Part shown: positions 16,180 to 25,075 of the stretch, one piece after another
How the letters are laid out: each line of letters starts with the position of its first letter
Numbering within the stretch: position 1 is the stretch's first letter
Source: a virus
DNA: 64,000 nt
Virus record (IMG/VR): IMGVR_UViG_3300003876_000001
Span: 1-64,000 of that record
Direction: 5' to 3' (one strand)
The notes under the pieces: generated by a model
What the model saw: only the letters and a program-made list of their open reading frames with translations
Told to the model about the DNA's origin: nothing
Databases searched by the model: none
Program-made: the position numbers and the translations under genes

Positions 16180-16795
16180 TTTTCTTATTATATTTATAAT
16201 TATATACAGTCCTTTTATTAATATTAAGTTTTTCTGCTATAATTTTTGGTTCTACATTTTCATTTAATAAATTATCTATTTTTCTATTTAATAAACCATA
16301 TTTATAATATTTTGTCTTAGTTAAATAATTTTTTTTAAAGTCAATATATTTTTTATATTTAGGACTATCAATATATATTGGGTCATTCTATAACCAATCA
16401 CTAAATTCAATTCCTATTTTACCCAAAAATTTAATTTCATAAAATTTATTATTAACTTTTCTTAGTTTAGGTTTTGTAGGTAATAAATTTATAATACTAT
16501 CTTTAAAATCTTCATTACCAAAAAAACTAATATAATAATAGTCAGTTGTTGAACTATTATATATTCCAACACAACCATCACCCTCAACATAACCCTGTAA
16601 AAATTCATTAAACAATGCAATGTTATTATATTTATACGTAAAACTTTTGTTTGGGGTTACATTATGTTCATTTAATTTTGTAACCATATTTTTTGATGTA
16701 ATAGTGATTGAATGTGCTAATTCATGTGTTGTTTTTTTGTGATATATTTTACCATCATATTCCAACCATTTTTGAACCATTTCAATTAATTTCAA
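16160..16795 (-). pseudogene. LAGLIDADG homing endonuclease with in-frame amber codon
   Basis: The LAGLIDADG motif FLQGYVEGDG is near residue 70. Frame 0 ends at TAG (16388-16390), but the same frame continues 75 codons to TAA inside the ligase start, adding a helix-turn-helix tail (PKIIAEKLNINKRTVYNY). A Tyr codon (TAT/TAC) changed to TAG fits. The start is probably TTG 16795 or the ATG five codons on; an AGTATTTATA motif is 13-22 nt upstream. Confidence 0.7.
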
Positions 16796-16807
16796 ATCAT
16801 TATCACC

Positions 16808-16817
16808 TATAAATACT
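16808..16817 (-). promoter_or_regulatory. AGTATTTATA element
   Basis: Exact motif copy upstream of the LAGLIDADG gene. Confidence 0.45.
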
Positions 16818-16848
16818 CTTTCAAATTAAAAATATTATAAAATGGTTA

Positions 16849-17343
16849 CTATCTTTTAGGTCTTATTTGGTGGATAATTCTTTTTCCTTTAAAGACTATA
16901 TCCAAATTAAATATACCAATATCTATAAGTTCGTTTAAGAATTTAAATAATACTTCCTTACCTCTATCTTTATGTGCAATTTCTCTTCCTTTAAAGAATA
17001 CATGTATGTTAATTACACTTCCCTTTTCAAGAAATTTTCTAGCTTGTTTTACTTTTACATTCAAATCATTGTCAGTAATATTTGGAGTAAATTTTATTTC
17101 TTTTAGTTTTGGAGAACTACTTTTCTTTTCATTCTTTTTTTGATTATATGTGAATTTATTATAATCCATAATCTTACAAATAGCAGGTGACTCGTTTGGA
17201 TTTATTAATACCAAGTCTAACCCTTCTGTATTTGCTAAATTTAATGCTTCGGCAGTTGGTATAATATTATTTTCATAAATTTGATGTCCTACTAATCTAA
17301 TTTCAGAGCCTCTTATTCTTTCATTAAGAATATGTTTTTTCAT
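16849..17343 (-). CDS. infC: Translation initiation factor IF-3
   Basis: Complete IF-3 of 164 aa. N-terminal domain carries NERIRGSEIRLVG and the linker-entry block GLDLVLINPNESPAICKIMDYNKF; a lysine-rich linker follows at about 75-85; the C-terminal domain has KEIKFTP and KGREIAHKDRG, the 30S-binding faces. IF-3 checks the start codon and initiator tRNA on the 30S subunit. Phage copies are rare to my knowledge. Start is ATG, not the AUU used by cellular infC autoregulation. Confidence 0.93.
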   Translation of the reverse strand: MKKHILNERIRGSEIRLVGHQIYENNIIPTAEALNLANTEGLDLVLINPNESPAICKIMDYNKFTYNQKKNEKKSSSPKLKEIKFTPNITDNDLNVKVKQARKFLEKGSVINIHVFFKGREIAHKDRGKEVLFKFLNELIDIGIFNLDIVFKGKRIIHQIRPKR

Positions 17344-17352
17344 TTATTTTAT

Positions 17353-18396
17353 TTACTTTAAATACTCATATTTCTTAAAAACAAATATTGGTTCATATTT
17401 AAATGCTGATGTTCTATTTTTCATGTTTGGATTTGATAATGCCAATTTTAATGTGTCAACATGTTTAAATCCACAACTAATTGCTGTATCGATAGTTGCT
17501 TGTTCTAGTGAAATATTGTTATTTTTCTTTGAGTCAGCAATATTAATTAACATGTGTCCATTATTTTTTAAACCGTAATAACAATTATTAAAAGTGTTTT
17601 TTAAAAAACCACTAACCCAATCTTGTTTATTACTATATTTAATATAGCTTTGACTATCTTCATCCGAATATTTTTCTAAATCAAAATATGGTGGAGATGT
17701 AAAACATAAATTTAATGAATTTTTTTCAGGTATAAATATTTCACTACCTTGTGCTGATAAAACAAATTCCATATTAACACCAACTTTTGATATTAATTTA
17801 GATAAATCAACCAATCCAAGAAATGTTTTTATTGATGGTTCAGTTGTAATATATTTCTTAACGCTACTTATCGCAGCACCAAGCATTCTACCTCCCCAAC
17901 CACCAGACATATCCCATACAACACCATTAGCTGCATATTTATCATATATTGCTGCTGCTGCTGTTGGTCTAAAATTAGAAACACCTTGTGTATTGGTAAA
18001 CATTTTTAACATTTTTCGAATTCCAGCATCTGAAATAAATGTTCCTATTTGTAATCGTTTACTAATCACTTCCATAAAAAAATCATCATTATTAAATACT
18101 TCTATGGGTGTTTTTTTATTATTACATTTAACATCAAATGAGTGTGGAAAGTATGACCATGCAAGACCAAGACCATGCATTGTTTGTTTAACAATTCCAT
18201 TTTCAATTAATTCAGAATAATTATATTTTTGAAGTTTATTAAATTCCCTTTTACGATATTCATCATCCGTTGGATAATATGGAAATCCATTCTCACAATA
18301 GTATTTAAAAATTTTTGTTTGATATGATAATAATTCAATTTCTGTCATATTCACCCAATGTGATTTGTTTTTAAAGATTTCTGATTTATTAATCAT
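17353..18396 (-). CDS. DNA methyltransferase (amino-methylase, TSPPY type)
   Basis: 347 aa. SAM-binding region VVWDMSGGWGGRMLGA at about 165-180 precedes catalytic TSPPYFDLE near 232-240, the motif order of α/γ-type amino-methyltransferases. This TSPPYxD catalytic motif methylates exocyclic amino groups (N4-C or N6-A). No restriction partner is adjacent, so it is probably a solitary anti-restriction or regulatory methylase. Confidence 0.85.
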   Translation of the reverse strand: MINKSEIFKNKSHWVNMTEIELLSYQTKIFKYYCENGFPYYPTDDEYRKREFNKLQKYNYSELIENGIVKQTMHGLGLAWSYFPHSFDVKCNNKKTPIEVFNNDDFFMEVISKRLQIGTFISDAGIRKMLKMFTNTQGVSNFRPTAAAAIYDKYAANGVVWDMSGGWGGRMLGAAISSVKKYITTEPSIKTFLGLVDLSKLISKVGVNMEFVLSAQGSEIFIPEKNSLNLCFTSPPYFDLEKYSDEDSQSYIKYSNKQDWVSGFLKNTFNNCYYGLKNNGHMLINIADSKKNNNISLEQATIDTAISCGFKHVDTLKLALSNPNMKNRTSAFKYEPIFVFKKYEYLK

Positions 18397-18486
18397 TTTA
18401 TTCTATATTTTATTATATATTTTTTTATCATTTTATAAAATTTTACATAAGAAAAATAAGTATTTATTTTTATATAATCTAAACTT

Positions 18487-18744
18487 ATGAAACTAAAAAA
18501 ATACATATTATTTTTATTATTATTATTATTACCATATTCATGTGTTACATTAAAGAAAACAAATAAATATCCAATTAATTCTGCATGGTATTATGATGAT
18601 GGTGATCATCGTATTATTGTTTATATTGATCGTATTTCAATTATCGAAGGTATATTAATTAGGGATACTAAAGTTAGAAATGATAGTATGGTCTTTGGTC
18701 GAGTTAATAGAAAGTATTTATATCCTATTGTCATTGTAGATTAA
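18487..18744 (+). CDS. Small lipoprotein, 85 aa
   Basis: Basic start, a leucine-only hydrophobic core and lipobox LPYSC with the lipidated Cys at residue 19, then a β-rich soluble domain. Likely anchored in the envelope; superinfection exclusion or an outer-membrane spanin role are possibilities. It is isolated on the plus strand and ends 4 nt inside the convergent kptA gene. An AGTATTTAT-like element is about 30 nt upstream. Confidence 0.75.
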   Translation: MKLKKYILFLLLLLLPYSCVTLKKTNKYPINSAWYYDDGDHRIIVYIDRISIIEGILIRDTKVRNDSMVFGRVNRKYLYPIVIVD

Positions 18745-19241
18745 ATAAAATATTTTGAAGGTACTTCTTCTGTTAAATATATTCCATTTTCAGATTTATA
18801 AAATTCATAACCATCTTTATTCAATTGTTTTGCATCAATAGTAATCATCCAAATTTTATTTTGATATTTGGCATATCTCATTCCTACCGAATATGCAGTT
18901 TCTCTATTATCTGTTAAATGAACATGATTTCTATTCATTTTATTTAAACCACTCTTATGTATTTTTTCAGCATTAGCTATTGTAGTACCATGATATAATA
19001 AATCTGGTGGTAATATTCTTTTCATTTTAAGATCAACATCAATAGAATGTCCTTGTGCTGCACGTATCATTGTTTCATCAGCATTAAAACTAAATCTTTT
19101 TTTATCATTATTATCGATAATCCACTTGAGATCAGTAATTGTGATTTCAAGTTTATTTATTAATTCATCAACTAAGACATAACCTTGAGAATCAAGATTT
19201 AAATCTTCTTTCTCTGGTTTATGTCTTAATAATAATGACAT
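18741..19241 (-). CDS. kptA: RNA 2'-phosphotransferase KptA/Tpt1
   Basis: Transfers an internal RNA 2'-phosphate to NAD+. Family motifs intact: LRHKPE with R6-H7, R60 followed by QGHS (63-66), LYHGT (82-86) and HVHLT (106-110). At 166 aa it is slightly short at the N-terminus but retains the whole active site. In fungi this enzyme finishes tRNA splicing by removing the 2'-PO4 left at the junction. Its presence beside Pnkp and two ligases is the most suggestive point of the RNA-repair set here. Confidence 0.93.
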   Translation of the reverse strand: MSLLLRHKPEKEDLNLDSQGYVLVDELINKLEITITDLKWIIDNNDKKRFSFNADETMIRAAQGHSIDVDLKMKRILPPDLLYHGTTIANAEKIHKSGLNKMNRNHVHLTDNRETAYSVGMRYAKYQNKIWMITIDAKQLNKDGYEFYKSENGIYLTEEVPSKYFI

Positions 19242-19270
19242 ATATCATCCTTTATCTTTTAAAAATTTAC

Positions 19271-19540
19271 TCATGTTAAAAACCCAATTACCATTAAAAG
19301 ATTTTCTCTATTATATGGTATGTTTTCTGTTATAGTAACATAATTTTGATTATCGTCCATAGTATCAATATTAATCATTGCTTTATTTTGAAAATCTTGG
19401 ACATCTATTAGGCATTTACCTAGAACGAAATGTTTAATTTTTTTTGTATACCAAACCCCTAAATTATCATCAAAACCATCTTTTTTAAAACCTAGTGATT
19501 TTAAAAATTTTATTTCTTTTTTGTTATTTTCTATTACCAT
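19271..19540 (-). CDS. Hypothetical protein, 89 aa
   Basis: Not recognised. β-rich; begins with a lysine-rich helix followed by LKSLGFKKDGFDD. Lies between the metallophosphatase and kptA. Confidence 0.65.
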   Translation of the reverse strand: MVIENNKKEIKFLKSLGFKKDGFDDNLGVWYTKKIKHFVLGKCLIDVQDFQNKAMINIDTMDDNQNYVTITENIPYNRENLLMVIGFLT

Positions 19541-19580
19541 AATTCAAAAATACATAAATCTCCTGACAATTGCAAGAGAT

Positions 19581-20228
19581 TCAGAAATTAATTATAATGC
19601 CTGATCTAACAGGATGATATCTACCATCTAAAACAGATGCACATATATGTGTAGTCTCACCAACTACTCTAGTCCCATACATCTCATGTATATGACCAAA
19701 TACATGATATTTAGGCTTCACTCTTTCTTGAATTGTTTCAAGAAGATAAGGACACCCTACACTTCCACCATTTTTATAATCAACCCAATCCAAAATACCA
19801 TTGGCAGGACCGTGAGTGATTAGAAAATCAGTATCATCAGGAATTGCATCCCAATGCTTTTTGATTTGTTCTTCGTCACGCATAAATGCCCAATTGAAAA
19901 ATGGTGGTGTCATAGGTGAACCCCAAAACTTAATTCCTTCAATCTCTACTCCAGAATCTTCAAGATAATGGATTTCACTATCTTGAATCATATCAAGCAT
20001 AGTATATCTGTTAAAATTATCAAGACCTTTATCGTGATTTCCTGCAATCATTATTTTATATTCAATATCAAGATTCTTAAACCAAAACATAAATTCATTC
20101 ATTTCATGAATTGCACCTACATTAGTTAGATCACCTGCATGAATTATCATATCAACTTTAGGGAGGGGGAAGATTTTTTCCCATGCTTTGTGTAGTCCAT
20201 GACTATCACTAATTAATAATATTTTCAT
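19581..20228 (-). CDS. Metallophosphoesterase
   Basis: 215-aa calcineurin-like phosphoesterase with the full metal set: DSHG (8-11), HAGDLTN (30-36), GNHD (about 63-66), THGP (about 141) and GHIHE (about 178-182). Family members hydrolyse varied phosphodiesters; substrate not predictable. It may serve nucleotide or RNA end metabolism given the neighbours. Confidence 0.9.
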   Translation of the reverse strand: MKILLISDSHGLHKAWEKIFPLPKVDMIIHAGDLTNVGAIHEMNEFMFWFKNLDIEYKIMIAGNHDKGLDNFNRYTMLDMIQDSEIHYLEDSGVEIEGIKFWGSPMTPPFFNWAFMRDEEQIKKHWDAIPDDTDFLITHGPANGILDWVDYKNGGSVGCPYLLETIQERVKPKYHVFGHIHEMYGTRVVGETTHICASVLDGRYHPVRSGIIINF

Positions 20229-20229
20229 T

Positions 20230-20404
20230 TTATTTTCTTATATATTCATTTAATGCTATTACTTGTGTATCATGAATTAATTCTAATGCATCATCAAAAT
20301 CAACCCATTTAAATTTATCTACTTCTGGAAATGGTTTTTAACCATCAATTTCAACCATACTTTCACAACTTTGTTATTAAAAATATTCCAATTGTATTAT
20401 CCAT
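20230..20404 (-). pseudogene. Decayed NUDIX hydrolase tail
   Basis: The region reads FPEVDKFKWVDFDDAL...DTQVIALNEYI, the usual C-terminus of phage-type NUDIX hydrolases, but the preceding part has several stops and frame changes and no Nudix box. The upstream half appears lost. Confidence 0.6.
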
Positions 20405-20475
20405 TATTTTTTTGCTTTAATCAAAACTTCTCATAATACAAATATAGTTTAAAAATTTTTAAAAAGAAAGAAGAA

Positions 20476-20652
20476 TTAATCCCCCTTCTTATATGCTAAC
20501 CAATAACGTTTTCTATCCATCTTTGGATCAAATACTAAATCGGAATAATAACTATCTGATACATTATATTTTTTATGATTAATGTTCCAATTATTTCTAA
20601 GAAACTTCTTTATTTGGAAATTTGATTTAGCACCTCTAAATGGATCGTGCAT
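20476..20652 (-). CDS. Hypothetical protein, 58 aa
   Basis: ATG to TAA, ends YWLAYKKGD. Basic, aromatic, contains two possible helix segments. Not recognised. Confidence 0.55.
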   Translation of the reverse strand: MHDPFRGAKSNFQIKKFLRNNWNINHKKYNVSDSYYSDLVFDPKMDRKRYWLAYKKGD

Positions 20653-20689
20653 AAAAATGATTTAATATCATTCTAATACATGCACATCC

Positions 20690-20870
20690 ACAAGTATAAT
20701 TAGTATCTTGACTATAAAGGGGGAGAGGAATCACCGATAAATTCTATTCGTGATCCGCAAAAGGTGATTAACCTTGTTCGATTAACGAGATAGAAAAACG
20801 TGAAGTTCTCAACGAACCTGTAACAGTATTTAACATGTATTCCGCTTCCAAGCGGTATGTTATTTTTCAT
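20690..20870. ncRNA. Structured non-coding stretch
   Basis: Two clear hairpins: AATCACC/GGTGATT (about 20,736 and 20,761) and CCGCTT/AAGCGG nested in AACAT/ATGTT (20,833-20,862). A T-arm-like string sits between. No ORF is convincing. Could be a leader or a further unusual RNA of the tRNA array. Confidence 0.4.
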
Positions 20871-20885
20871 ATTCTTATAGTTTAG

Positions 20886-20969
20886 TAGCGAGTGAAGGAC
20901 TCGAACCTTCGTAAACCCGTAGGGACTCTACCTTATGAGGACAGCGAGATGCCACTTCTCCAACTCACG
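20886..20969 (-). tRNA. tRNA with CAU anticodon and long variable arm (copy 1)
   Basis: Anticodon loop CTCATAA, D stem GAG/CTC, 17-nt variable region with a CCC-GGG stem, T arm GAAGG/CCTTC. Positions 1 and 72 do not pair (C:U). Close relative of 23,103-23,188. Confidence 0.75.
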
Positions 20970-21116
20970 ATATACTAGTTTACGTTTCAAACTAGAAAAG
21001 CAGGTTTAGTTGCGAACTTTCCTTTCAGTGGGTGGTTCTTTTTGCTTTTCAGCTATCAGGCACGTTATCCCACAATTTCAACACGAAGCCAACGTGTTAC
21101 TAATCGTCTTTAATAT

Positions 21117-22871
21117 TTATATAAAAAGATTCATTATAGAATCTTTTTCAATTGTATTTAAACTTAAATCATTATCTGCCTTTTCAGGATCAGTAACAAA
21201 TTCAACACCTAATTTTCCAATTACTTCTCTCAAAGTAAGTGCATTGTTCCATTGTTGATAAAGTGCCTTTGTTGTTATATTTGCAACTTCACCATAACTA
21301 GAAATATGTTCTCTACCAGAACCGAAGTTCAAAATAACAAAAGATTGTCTCTCGTTACCAACTGGAAGAAATATACCTAACACACTTTGAGTTTGAACTG
21401 ATTGTGTCTTAATATCCACGAACAACTTTTCAGGGTTCATCATATAATTCTTATTGATATTATCACCTTTACCTACGATGATCTTGAATTCTGAATCAGG
21501 GTTTCCACTAAATACATTATTCATTACCAAAGTTGGTTCACTAAGTCCTCTATTTGCATAAAGATACTCAACAGCACCATTAGGTGCGTTGGTAATATCA
21601 CCAGAGAAATACAATGATCCACCTTGTTTATAATCTGAATTCCAACCGACTTTTCCACCGATATTCAAACCAGATAAATCAAGGTCAGTTGCACCCCAAG
21701 AGTTTTTCCAATAAATACCAACAGCAAGAGCATTACCATAGAATCTTGTTCCTGTTGGAACATTACCTACGTACATCTTTTCAGATGTTGGTAAAGCATA
21801 TTCTACATCTTCTGGAAGAAATATTTTCTTACCTGAAAGATCAAATCTATTTTTAATATAATTAAGAATATGTCCATAATTATATCCTGCAATACCTGCA
21901 TCAGTAGAATTCATCTTAGCAAATGATTTACCATTTCTAATTCTATATACAAAAGCATCTTGTCCATTCATTCTTGTCCAACAAGCAGACAATGCTTTAA
22001 ATAAAGCAAATGGTGTTGCATTATCTAACCAGTGATCATCACCTTCATTAAATGTAACCGAAGTTACTTCATTTAATGGATTACTAAGAAGTGGCTTATG
22101 ATATTTTTTAGATAACTTTGAAATTCTATTAATAGTACCACTACATTTAGGTTTAAAAGCTAAAAATAACGGCTTAAATCTATTAAATATTTCAGAAAGT
22201 TTTTCTAATCCAAATTTCTTAAATTGTGCAGATGGATTATAATTACTATCTTTTATCAATTCAATCATTTTATAATTTTTAATTAATAATGATTGTCCTG
22301 TTGTACGATAGATAATATATCTAAAAAACTCCATAGTATCTATTGGTAATACCCCATATATATCTGCAATTTTAATTATTGCTTCTTTGTTACGAATATT
22401 TTCTTTACCAGTAAATTCATAATCAAGTTCATCTACAAGAATTGATAATAAATCATTTATTGTTTCTTCTTTCAAAGCAATACCAGATTGAAGTAATGAT
22501 AATGATTTATCAATTAATTCATCTTTAGTATATGCTTTAACAACTTTAAATGATATTTTTAATCCTGAAATATCTAATACTTCATCAGGGATATAAACAT
22601 CATCTTTAAATCCACTACCATATGTAGATATATAATGTTTTATTTGATCAACCAATAGTTCATATCTTGAACTATTTTTTATTTTTAACCATGATTTATG
22701 AAATGTTTTATTTAAATCATTACCATTTAATCTACGACTATTATAATAGGTTACAATTCTATCTTTTGCCCATAAAGCACCAGATTCGATAATATATCCA
22801 TCTTCTGATACAAAAACATTATCTTTTGTATCTTTTTTTACAACCGCATTAAATAGTTCTAAAGTTTTCAT
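21117..22871 (-). CDS. Large hypothetical protein, 584 aa, possible TerD-like C-terminus
   Basis: No firm family match. The N-terminal 240 residues are helical and charged. The C-terminal part has TDLDLSGLNIGGKVGW followed by a SLYFSGDITNAP block, which resembles the TerD/TerZ pattern (DLDLSxxL ... HSGD). If real, it would pair in function with the VWA (TerY-like) protein at 11,206. A long hairpin leader lies upstream. The identification is tentative. Confidence 0.6.
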   Translation of the reverse strand: MKTLELFNAVVKKDTKDNVFVSEDGYIIESGALWAKDRIVTYYNSRRLNGNDLNKTFHKSWLKIKNSSRYELLVDQIKHYISTYGSGFKDDVYIPDEVLDISGLKISFKVVKAYTKDELIDKSLSLLQSGIALKEETINDLLSILVDELDYEFTGKENIRNKEAIIKIADIYGVLPIDTMEFFRYIIYRTTGQSLLIKNYKMIELIKDSNYNPSAQFKKFGLEKLSEIFNRFKPLFLAFKPKCSGTINRISKLSKKYHKPLLSNPLNEVTSVTFNEGDDHWLDNATPFALFKALSACWTRMNGQDAFVYRIRNGKSFAKMNSTDAGIAGYNYGHILNYIKNRFDLSGKKIFLPEDVEYALPTSEKMYVGNVPTGTRFYGNALAVGIYWKNSWGATDLDLSGLNIGGKVGWNSDYKQGGSLYFSGDITNAPNGAVEYLYANRGLSEPTLVMNNVFSGNPDSEFKIIVGKGDNINKNYMMNPEKLFVDIKTQSVQTQSVLGIFLPVGNERQSFVILNFGSGREHISSYGEVANITTKALYQQWNNALTLREVIGKLGVEFVTDPEKADNDLSLNTIEKDSIMNLFI

Positions 22872-22908
22872 AATTTAATTTTTTAAAAAGGTGAGATGTA
22901 TTTACAGT

Positions 22909-22928
22909 AAAAATAGGGTTTCCCCTAT
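22909..22928. repeat. Hairpin in the leader of the 584-aa gene
   Basis: AATAGGG and CCCTATT form a tight stem close to the start codon; it could act in translation control. Confidence 0.4.
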
Positions 22929-22974
22929 TGAGTTTTATAGGAACATCATTTACCTTTATGTTTTAATTTATAAA

Positions 22975-23035
22975 AAAACAGACGAAAAGTATTTTTTATC
23001 CAAATATAAATTATAGGAACTTTTGTTGTCTGTTA
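22975..23035 (-). terminator. Terminator-like hairpin downstream of the second CAU tRNA
   Basis: On the minus strand AACAGAC...AAAAG pairs with CTTTT...GTCTGTT, followed by seven T residues, separating the tRNA from the 584-aa gene. Confidence 0.65.
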
Positions 23036-23102
23036 TATTACAAATATACGTAAATATTTTTAATATGTTACAATTTTCTTATTTATTTTTAATTCTTTTT
23101 AG

Positions 23103-23188
23103 TAGCGAGTGAGGGATTCGAACCCCCGTAAACCCCGTAGGGACTCTGGCTTATGAAACCAGCGAGATACCAACTTCTCCAACTCACA
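23103..23188 (-). tRNA. tRNA with CAU anticodon and long variable arm (copy 2)
   Basis: Anticodon loop TTCATAA in a CTGGT/GCCAG stem, D stem GAG/CTC giving an A11:U24 pair, 18-nt variable arm, T arm GGGGG/CCCTC, mismatched 1:72 (U:U). Confidence 0.78.
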
Positions 23189-23284
23189 ATATTTCATTAT
23201 AACTACCAATATGTTAATAGTTAAGTATATTTTTATATGATAACTAATCATATTTTAAAAGTTAAATTAATTAGTGTTGTTAAT

Positions 23285-23412
23285 AAGTAGCAAGAGTCGA
23301 ACTTACCTACCAAATACTTACAAATGTGTTCACGTTTTAAACCGCTAATAACACCCCTGATCAGAGTAACAGTCGAAATCAAACCCAACCCACTAATCAA
23401 TATGACTCTTTA
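23285..23412 (-). other. tRNA-like 3' half with unresolved upstream part
   Basis: A T-arm-like hairpin (GTAAG/CTTGC around TTCGACT) is followed upstream by about 90 nt of hairpin-forming sequence (GTGTT/AACAC). I could not find a matching acceptor strand or anticodon arm. Confidence 0.35.
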
Positions 23413-23427
23413 AATTTATTATTTTTG

Positions 23428-23502
23428 TACTCGGTACGGGGGTCGAACCCGTTATACCACCTTGAAAGGGTGGTGACTTAACCTACCGTTGTCCAACCGA
23501 GC
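23428..23502 (-). tRNA. tRNA-Glu (UUC)
   Basis: Acceptor GCTCGGT/ACCGAGT, anticodon loop CTTTCAA in CCACC/GGTGG, full T arm. Confidence 0.9.
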
Positions 23503-23592
23503 ATAGTTTTACGTCTGCTCGGTGACCGTTATACTATATCACTAGAGCAGAATTAATCTCTTGTTCACTTTCAAATATGTTGTTAATTCTGT

Positions 23593-23808
23593 TCATTTTC
23601 TTATTATTTTAACTATTTCTTTACTATTAATTATTGTGCACTTTGCACTTATTTCTTTTATTCTTCTTTTAGGTATATCATAATGATCTTTATGAAACCA
23701 ACATCTTTTGATGTTTAAATCATCAGCCATCAAATGTAGGTTCTCTTTTGAATAAGGAACACACACTAAATGTCTTTGTTCATCACAATAATATTTCAAG
23801 TTCAACAT
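23593..23808 (-). CDS. DUF4031 family protein
   Basis: 71 aa matching the DUF4031 pattern: RHLVCVPYSKENLHLMADDL ... RCWFHKDHYDIPKRR ... INSKEIVKIIR. Common small phage and actinobacterial protein of unknown function. Overlaps the upstream gene by 26 nt. Confidence 0.85.
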   Translation of the reverse strand: MLNLKYYCDEQRHLVCVPYSKENLHLMADDLNIKRCWFHKDHYDIPKRRIKEISAKCTIINSKEIVKIIRK

Positions 23809-24100
23809 CTAATATTTTAGCATCTTCTTCTTTAGGATATTTATCAAAAATTTTACCTTTAGTTTTTGTACCTAATCTATTGTCTTTAAAATATTCATTA
23901 CCTTTTTCATCAATATATTTAGTTGTTCCACCATCCATATACTTTGTAACTTCTTTTACTTTAATCATAATTTGTTTTCTTAACTCTTCAATAACTTCAT
24001 GCATTAAATCATCATAAGATTCCCTACTCATATGAACAACTAAATCACCTTCTTTAACTAAAGCAAATTTTGCACCAACAATATCATCTTTTCCATTCAT
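23783..24100 (-). CDS. Hypothetical protein, 105 aa
   Basis: Not recognised. Acidic helical N-terminal half and a lysine-rich middle. Its 3' end overlaps the DUF4031 gene by 26 nt, which suggests coupling; codon use is like its neighbours. Confidence 0.6.
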   Translation of the reverse strand: MNGKDDIVGAKFALVKEGDLVVHMSRESYDDLMHEVIEELRKQIMIKVKEVTKYMDGGTTKYIDEKGNEYFKDNRLGTKTKGKIFDKYPKEEDAKILDVELEILL

Positions 24101-24101
24101 G

Positions 24102-24186
24102 TACCCTAAGTAGGATTCGAACCTACACGCCAGTTTATTAGCAACAGGGTTTGAACCTGCCGTGTCTACCTTTTCACCATTAGGGC
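24102..24186 (-). tRNA. tRNA-Leu (CAA)
   Basis: Class II: acceptor GCCCTAA/TTAGGGT, three-pair D stem, anticodon loop TTCAAAC, variable arm, T arm GTAGG/CCTAC. Its 5' end overlaps the stop of the next gene. Confidence 0.88.
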
Positions 24187-24443
24187 ATTTTTAAATCACC
24201 TTCTTTTTTTGTTAAAATGAGTATATCAACAATCCAACGATTAAGTAATTTTGCATCCATTTGCTTATCAAAGTCTGCATCACCCATATCATCAACAGGT
24301 ATTTCAAAAAATACTGAATGACTATATGGTTCTTCTTCTATTCTTAATATTGTATTATAATAAGCAATACCTCTTCTAATATGTGTAAATTCAGCCTTTG
24401 GCTTTTGCTTATATAATGCTTTCTTTATTTCTGTTTTATTCAT
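24180..24443 (-). CDS. Hypothetical protein, 87 aa
   Basis: Not recognised. β-strand-rich middle (RGIAYYNTILRIEEE) and a C-terminal helix. The last codons overlap the 5' end of tRNA-Leu (CAA). Confidence 0.65.
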   Translation of the reverse strand: MNKTEIKKALYKQKPKAEFTHIRRGIAYYNTILRIEEEPYSHSVFFEIPVDDMGDADFDKQMDAKLLNRWIVDILILTKKEGDLKMP

Positions 24444-24449
24444 TTTATA

Positions 24450-24707
24450 TTATTTATTAATCATTTCTAATATACCATATTTAATACACCATTTTCTAAC
24501 AGCATTATCACTTACATTAAATTCTTTCCCAACCCTAACAAATGTTTTATATTTTTTAAACATTTTTAATAATTCAGGTACTTTAGGAATATTTAATTCC
24601 ATGTCTTTATTATAACAATCTCTTGAACAATATTTTCTTTTATGTTTAAAGCAAAATTTTCCACAAAATATACATTTAGGATACTCCCTGTTGTTTATTG
24701 CACTCAT
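24450..24707 (-). CDS. Zinc-finger plus helix-turn-helix protein
   Basis: Start placed at the ATG of MSAINNREYPKC; the longer open frame upstream is only tRNA sequence. CIFCGKFC ... KYCSRDC forms a zinc knuckle and FVRVGKEFNVSDNAVRKWCIKYG is a clear HTH. This is the DNA-recognition part of many phage homing endonucleases, without a visible nuclease domain. Confidence 0.75.
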   Translation of the reverse strand: MSAINNREYPKCIFCGKFCFKHKRKYCSRDCYNKDMELNIPKVPELLKMFKKYKTFVRVGKEFNVSDNAVRKWCIKYGILEMINK

Positions 24708-24758
24708 TTTCTTTTTTAGATTTATTTTTTTATGTGTGCCTATTCGAAAATAAATTAG

Positions 24759-24833
24759 TACCAACGGAGGGACTCGAACCCTCGAAAAACATCGCTTAAA
24801 AATGTCGTGTATTCCCACGTCCACCACGCTGGC
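24759..24833 (-). tRNA. tRNA with UAA anticodon, short variable loop
   Basis: Acceptor GCCAGCG/CGTTGGT, D stem GTG/CAC, anticodon loop TTTAAGC (UAA, leucine), T arm GAGGG/CCCTC. The variable loop is only five nt, unlike normal class II tRNA-Leu. Confidence 0.8.
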
Positions 24834-24877
24834 ATCTTAAATCTGCTTCAGTGGTGGATAATCGTTCACTATGTATT

Positions 24878-25075
24878 TTATTCTTTCTCATTATTTCTTC
24901 TCATTTTTTTATAACTTTTAATACCTTCCTCTGTTAATTTATATTCATCATCTACTAATTTAAAATATCCTAAGTTAGTTGTTGTAGAGGTATCTCCTTC
25001 AATTAAAGAATTATGTGGTTTATTATGTTTAATATCCCACCAATATCTATCAATTAAAAAACCTATATTAAACAT
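24878..25075 (-). CDS. Hypothetical protein, 65 aa
   Basis: Not recognised. Ends with a lysine/arginine-rich helix. Its start overlaps the stop of a 25-codon frame upstream. Confidence 0.6.
   Translation of the reverse strand: MFNIGFLIDRYWWDIKHNKPHNSLIEGDTSTTTNLGYFKLVDDEYKLTEEGIKSYKKMRRNNEKE

Noticed and set aside
21010-21258. Plus-strand ORF over the 3' end of the 584-aa gene
   Set aside because: Shadow frame; the region holds hairpins such as AACACG/CGTGTT but no start context.
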